From contig CAIRUC010000125.1 in assembly GCA_903881665.1 (NCBI GenBank), positions 27,975 through 91,974 on the forward strand: DNA of 64,000 nt. The letters are read 5' to 3'. Of the stretch, positions 60,894-64,000 are shown piece by piece. Position numbers and translations under genes: made by a program. Position 1 is the first letter of the stretch, and each line of letters begins with the position of its first letter. The notes below the pieces were generated by a model. That model was not told the origin of the DNA. It did not search any database and saw only the letters and a program-made list of their open reading frames with translations. The stretch is from an uncultured Bacteroidota bacterium (lineage in GTDB: Bacteria; Bacteroidota; Bacteroidia; AKYH767-A; OLB10).

Positions 60894-63530
60894 TTATTGT
60901 TTTACTACTCTTTTCACAAAAATTCCGTCCGGGCTTTTCACTTTCAATAAGTACATTCCACTTGGCAATTCCTGCGTATTAAGTATGACCGTTCCGGATT
61001 GTATTTGTTGAGAAAGTATCAACTCTCCTATAAGTGAAACTACATCAATGTTTCCTGAGTGTATTTGCCCAAGATTAATTTTTAGTTCTTTGGAGAATGG
61101 ATTTGGAGAAACTTGAATGTCTTGTTCGTTTAATTCATGAATACTTGTTAACGTTATTGGGTAGCAAGCAGAAGTATCAGCACATGTGCCATAACTAACA
61201 ACAACTTTATAATCTCCTGAGTAAGTCGGGTAGAACACTTGATTTGATGCCCCCGGTATAATTACACCATTAGCACAGTCAATCCATTGATATATTGCAT
61301 TTGGTAAATTACAAAATAATGTATCGGCGCTTTGATTTATCGAGGCTTGAATTGCGTTACAGTCAATAACCGTATTTGCTGTAGTATTTGTAATTACAGG
61401 AGGATTAAAATCAAAGAAAATATTTGCCGTATTGTTAATTTCTGATCCTAAGATCAAGCTATCTTTTGCTCTGATTTTATATTGTACATAGCCATGGCTA
61501 GCCGGCTCATTTGCATTACTGTCGGGAAGATTAATATTAGGGAAATCAAATGTTAAGACACCTCCATTTGTTAATTGAACTGTTGGTTCATGGCTGTATG
61601 AAAGAATTGAAAAAGTAGACCAATCAACTAGTTGACTTAGGGTATCTGTGATGTATATATTTTGAGCGGACGCTGTGCCGGTATTTTGAAACCGTACTAA
61701 ATAGGTTAGCCATCGATCGCTGTTAATTTCCATTATTCCAACCGGAGATACTGACTTATCATTTGGATCAAAACTTCCGACCACTGTAAAGCAATTAGAA
61801 ATTTGATTGTTTAACAAATTACTTTCTACTATTCCAGCATTGAGCGATGCAGAAAAACATATTTGACTGCCAAGTTGAGCGGTGCTGTCTACTTGAATAA
61901 AAAAATTGAAAGATGTATTGTATTGTGTCGCTCCGAAATCGGCGATATTGTAAATTATTGTATCCCCATTTATACTATTGGGAACAATACTTCCCGATGA
62001 AGCGCCTGCAAAATGTGCCGGACCGTTTATTGCTATTTGAACAATTCCTCCAACTCCACTACCACAATTCGCTCCAAATGTAGAAGTGAAATTACCGGCT
62101 GCAGTTTTCACTTCATTCATAAACCCTGGGCGTGGTGGAGAAGAAATGATGCTCCAAACTCCATAATCATCATTATTACAGTTTAATCCGAAGTTTTGAT
62201 TATAAAAAAGAGAGTCTGTTGCAGTAATGGTATCGAGATATGAATTCTGTCCAAGACAACTAAATTGAAAAACAGAGTATGCTGTATCTAACCCTACTTG
62301 ATACTCGCCAAGGCTATCTAACTTAAATGAATACATACCATTGGTGCCGGTATAGGTTTCTTTTAAAAAGATATTGTTTTTAAGTAGTCTAATTCGTTGA
62401 TTCGAAACACCTGTTTCAGAAACATCATATGTGCAATTAATGTTTGAGTCGAAATAAACTTTTCCGCTGATATTCCAATTTATTGAGCAATTGTTTGTGT
62501 TATTTACACTACAAAGCGGAAATGTTGACTCATCGGGTACTGAAGTAAACACCACATTTGCATAATTGGGAATACATGTTATTGATGTGTTATTAAAATA
62601 TAAGAAGTTTACCATTGAAATTACAGGCAAACAGGACAATGCCGGATTATCATTCACCGATAATGAATTTAAAGAATCCGGTATTGAATGAATTGTTGTT
62701 AACTGATTGAATGAAAAATCTACATCAGGAAACGTGTTAGGAAGATCGGGGATTTCCGAAATTTGATTGTGATCGCAAATAATTTGTGAGAGCTTGGCTG
62801 GAAACGATGGAACAGAAGTTAATTGATTGCTATTACAACGTAAGTCTGTTAGAGAGTCCGGAATTGAAGCTAATGAGGTTAATTGGTTATATGAACAATT
62901 TAAAAAAGTTAATTCATTGGGTAAAGCGGGCAGGCTTGTTAACGAATTATTATTGCAACTTAAAACCACCATGTGTTGTGGTAAGGTAGGGAGTAAAGAA
63001 ATATTATTTCCGACACAACTAAAATTAGTTAATGCTGATGGGAGAAAATCAATATTGCTTATTTGATTGTAATCGCAATTAAAAAATTTTATTGAGTCGG
63101 GAAGGGTCGTAATATGTTGAATTAAATTTGCGCTACAGTCTAATTGTTTTAATCCATTAGGGAGAATTGGTAGCGAGTCTATAAAATTATTTCCACACCA
63201 TAAATATTTTAAAGTCGAAGGAAAATTAGGAAGGTGGGATAGGTTATTGTAGTTACAAGAAAAATTTTCAAGATTACTGAAGACTTCTATTCCCGTTAAA
63301 TCTGAAATGTTATGACCTGTAACCCCAAATGCTGTTATGCTTTGTAAAACAGGGCAGCTTGCATCTATTGAGTCACCCGACATACAACTTGGGTAATTCG
63401 TTGTTAAGAACGACCTGAATGCCGTGTCAGGAATAAATACCATTTGAGAATGAACTTTATTCGCGCTCAATATAAATAGTGTTGTCAGTAAAATATTAAT
63501 TGCTCTTTTCATAAAATGATTTTTATTCAC
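60894..63530 (-). CDS. Leucine-rich-repeat protein with DUF11-like region and T9SS sorting domain
   Basis: Repeating L..LPxLPxxLxxLxCxxNxL units, then FDPNDKSVSP...VRFQNTGTASAQNIYITDTL and a C-terminal CTD. Confidence 0.88.
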   Translation of the reverse strand: MNKNHFMKRAINILLTTLFILSANKVHSQMVFIPDTAFRSFLTTNYPSCMSGDSIDASCPVLQSITAFGVTGHNISDLTGIEVFSNLENFSCNYNNLSHLPNFPSTLKYLWCGNNFIDSLPILPNGLKQLDCSANLIQHITTLPDSIKFFNCDYNQISNIDFLPSALTNFSCVGNNISLLPTLPQHMVVLSCNNNSLTSLPALPNELTFLNCSYNQLTSLASIPDSLTDLRCNSNQLTSVPSFPAKLSQIICDHNQISEIPDLPNTFPDVDFSFNQLTTIHSIPDSLNSLSVNDNPALSCLPVISMVNFLYFNNTSITCIPNYANVVFTSVPDESTFPLCSVNNTNNCSINWNISGKVYFDSNINCTYDVSETGVSNQRIRLLKNNIFLKETYTGTNGMYSFKLDSLGEYQVGLDTAYSVFQFSCLGQNSYLDTITATDSLFYNQNFGLNCNNDDYGVWSIISSPPRPGFMNEVKTAAGNFTSTFGANCGSGVGGIVQIAINGPAHFAGASSGSIVPNSINGDTIIYNIADFGATQYNTSFNFFIQVDSTAQLGSQICFSASLNAGIVESNLLNNQISNCFTVVGSFDPNDKSVSPVGIMEINSDRWLTYLVRFQNTGTASAQNIYITDTLSQLVDWSTFSILSYSHEPTVQLTNGGVLTFDFPNINLPDSNANEPASHGYVQYKIRAKDSLILGSEINNTANIFFDFNPPVITNTTANTVIDCNAIQASINQSADTLFCNLPNAIYQWIDCANGVIIPGASNQVFYPTYSGDYKVVVSYGTCADTSACYPITLTSIHELNEQDIQVSPNPFSKELKINLGQIHSGNIDVVSLIGELILSQQIQSGTVILNTQELPSGMYLLKVKSPDGIFVKRVVKQ

Positions 63531-63537
63531 AGTAAAA

Positions 63538-63572
63538 GGTTGGTTTCAACCAAATGTTTCACAAATGTGAAA
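63538..63572. promoter_or_regulatory. Two adjacent small inverted repeats upstream of the LRR gene
   Basis: GGTTG-gttt-CAACC and TTTCACA-aa-TGTGAAA. Confidence 0.35.
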
Positions 63573-63764
63573 AAGCTCTTTCGACTTGCTTTTTTTAGTA
63601 TACTTCTTCAAAACTACTATTTATTATCTAAGATTTGTCATTTTTTAATAAATCCGCCCTTAAAGAGGAAGATCGGATTTGTTTGTGCCTTGTTGTTTCT
63701 TTTTAAAATTCCTACCTTAATTCTCCCAAACACCGGAAAGGAATAAAAGCGATTATGATGCTGA

Positions 63765-64000
63765 GTTGTGATTTGATTTCATCTTGTATCTTTGAATTAT
63801 TGAAAACAACTACAATTCAGTATACCCGTCTTCGTTTTCTGTTGTGATTTGATTTCATCTTGTATCTTTGAATTATTGAAAACAACTTTAGGAATTGTGT
63901 TAACGTTTGTAGTCAAGTTGTGATTTGATTTCATCTTGTATCTTTGAATTATTGAAAACAACGTTAAAATCATTTGATGTTATAAACAATGTGTTGTGAT
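63765..64000 (+). CRISPR. CRISPR array, type II-C-like, truncated by the window end
   Basis: Three identical 46-bp repeats GTTGTGATTTGATTTCATCTTGTATCTTTGAATTATTGAAAACAAC at 63765-63810, 63841-63886 and 63917-63962. A fourth starts at 63993. All three spacers are exactly 30 bp. Confidence 0.97.

Noticed and set aside
1-64000. tRNA or rRNA genes
   Set aside because: No cloverleaf-like T-arm/CCA contexts or rRNA signature stretches were recognised by eye; tRNAscan/barrnap would be needed to exclude them formally
1-64000. Prophage or intact transposable element
   Set aside because: No integrase, transposase, capsid or terminase-like ORFs in the track; only a weak IS-end-like repeat at about 4.03 kb

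Overview
This is a Bacteroidota-type chromosomal window. It is AT-rich, has six proteins with T9SS C-terminal sorting domains, and carries TAnnTTTG-like promoter elements. Main blocks, left to right: (1) housekeeping and singleton genes: a partial minus-strand CDS at the left edge, rpiB, a flavin reductase, a solitary DUF1016/PDDEXK nuclease, and PadR plus an HWPGA membrane protein. (2) About 6.1-20.5 kb: a tightly coupled apparent beta-glucan locus with a clan-A-like GH, two beta-barrel-like OMPs, a lipoprotein, a CBM-like protein, GH3, GH16 and two T9SS-exported concatemeric binding proteins. It has no SusC/SusD and ends in a strong hairpin terminator. (3) About 21.0-27.8 kb: a poorly characterised cluster with a VWA protein, a Cys4 protein and a 683-aa membrane protein that share a C-terminal domain, small membrane proteins and a J-domain-like protein. 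(4) About 31.4-35.8 kb: an ECF sigma / putative anti-sigma / CpxP-like / MbnP-family / di-haem peroxidase / YHYH run. (5) A secreted cyclophilin, a decayed pseudogene, an S8 protease and an MFS transporter. (6) A two-component operon preceded by four phased copies of a GGGAAAAACACCCCC motif. (7) dgt, thrA-thrB-thrC, rnr, folB, glnS, gltX and a T9SS leucine-rich-repeat protein. (8) A CRISPR array at the right edge with 46-bp repeats and 30-bp spacers, type II-C-like. It is cut by the window end and no cas genes are visible. All calls come from reading the sequence; no database search was run.
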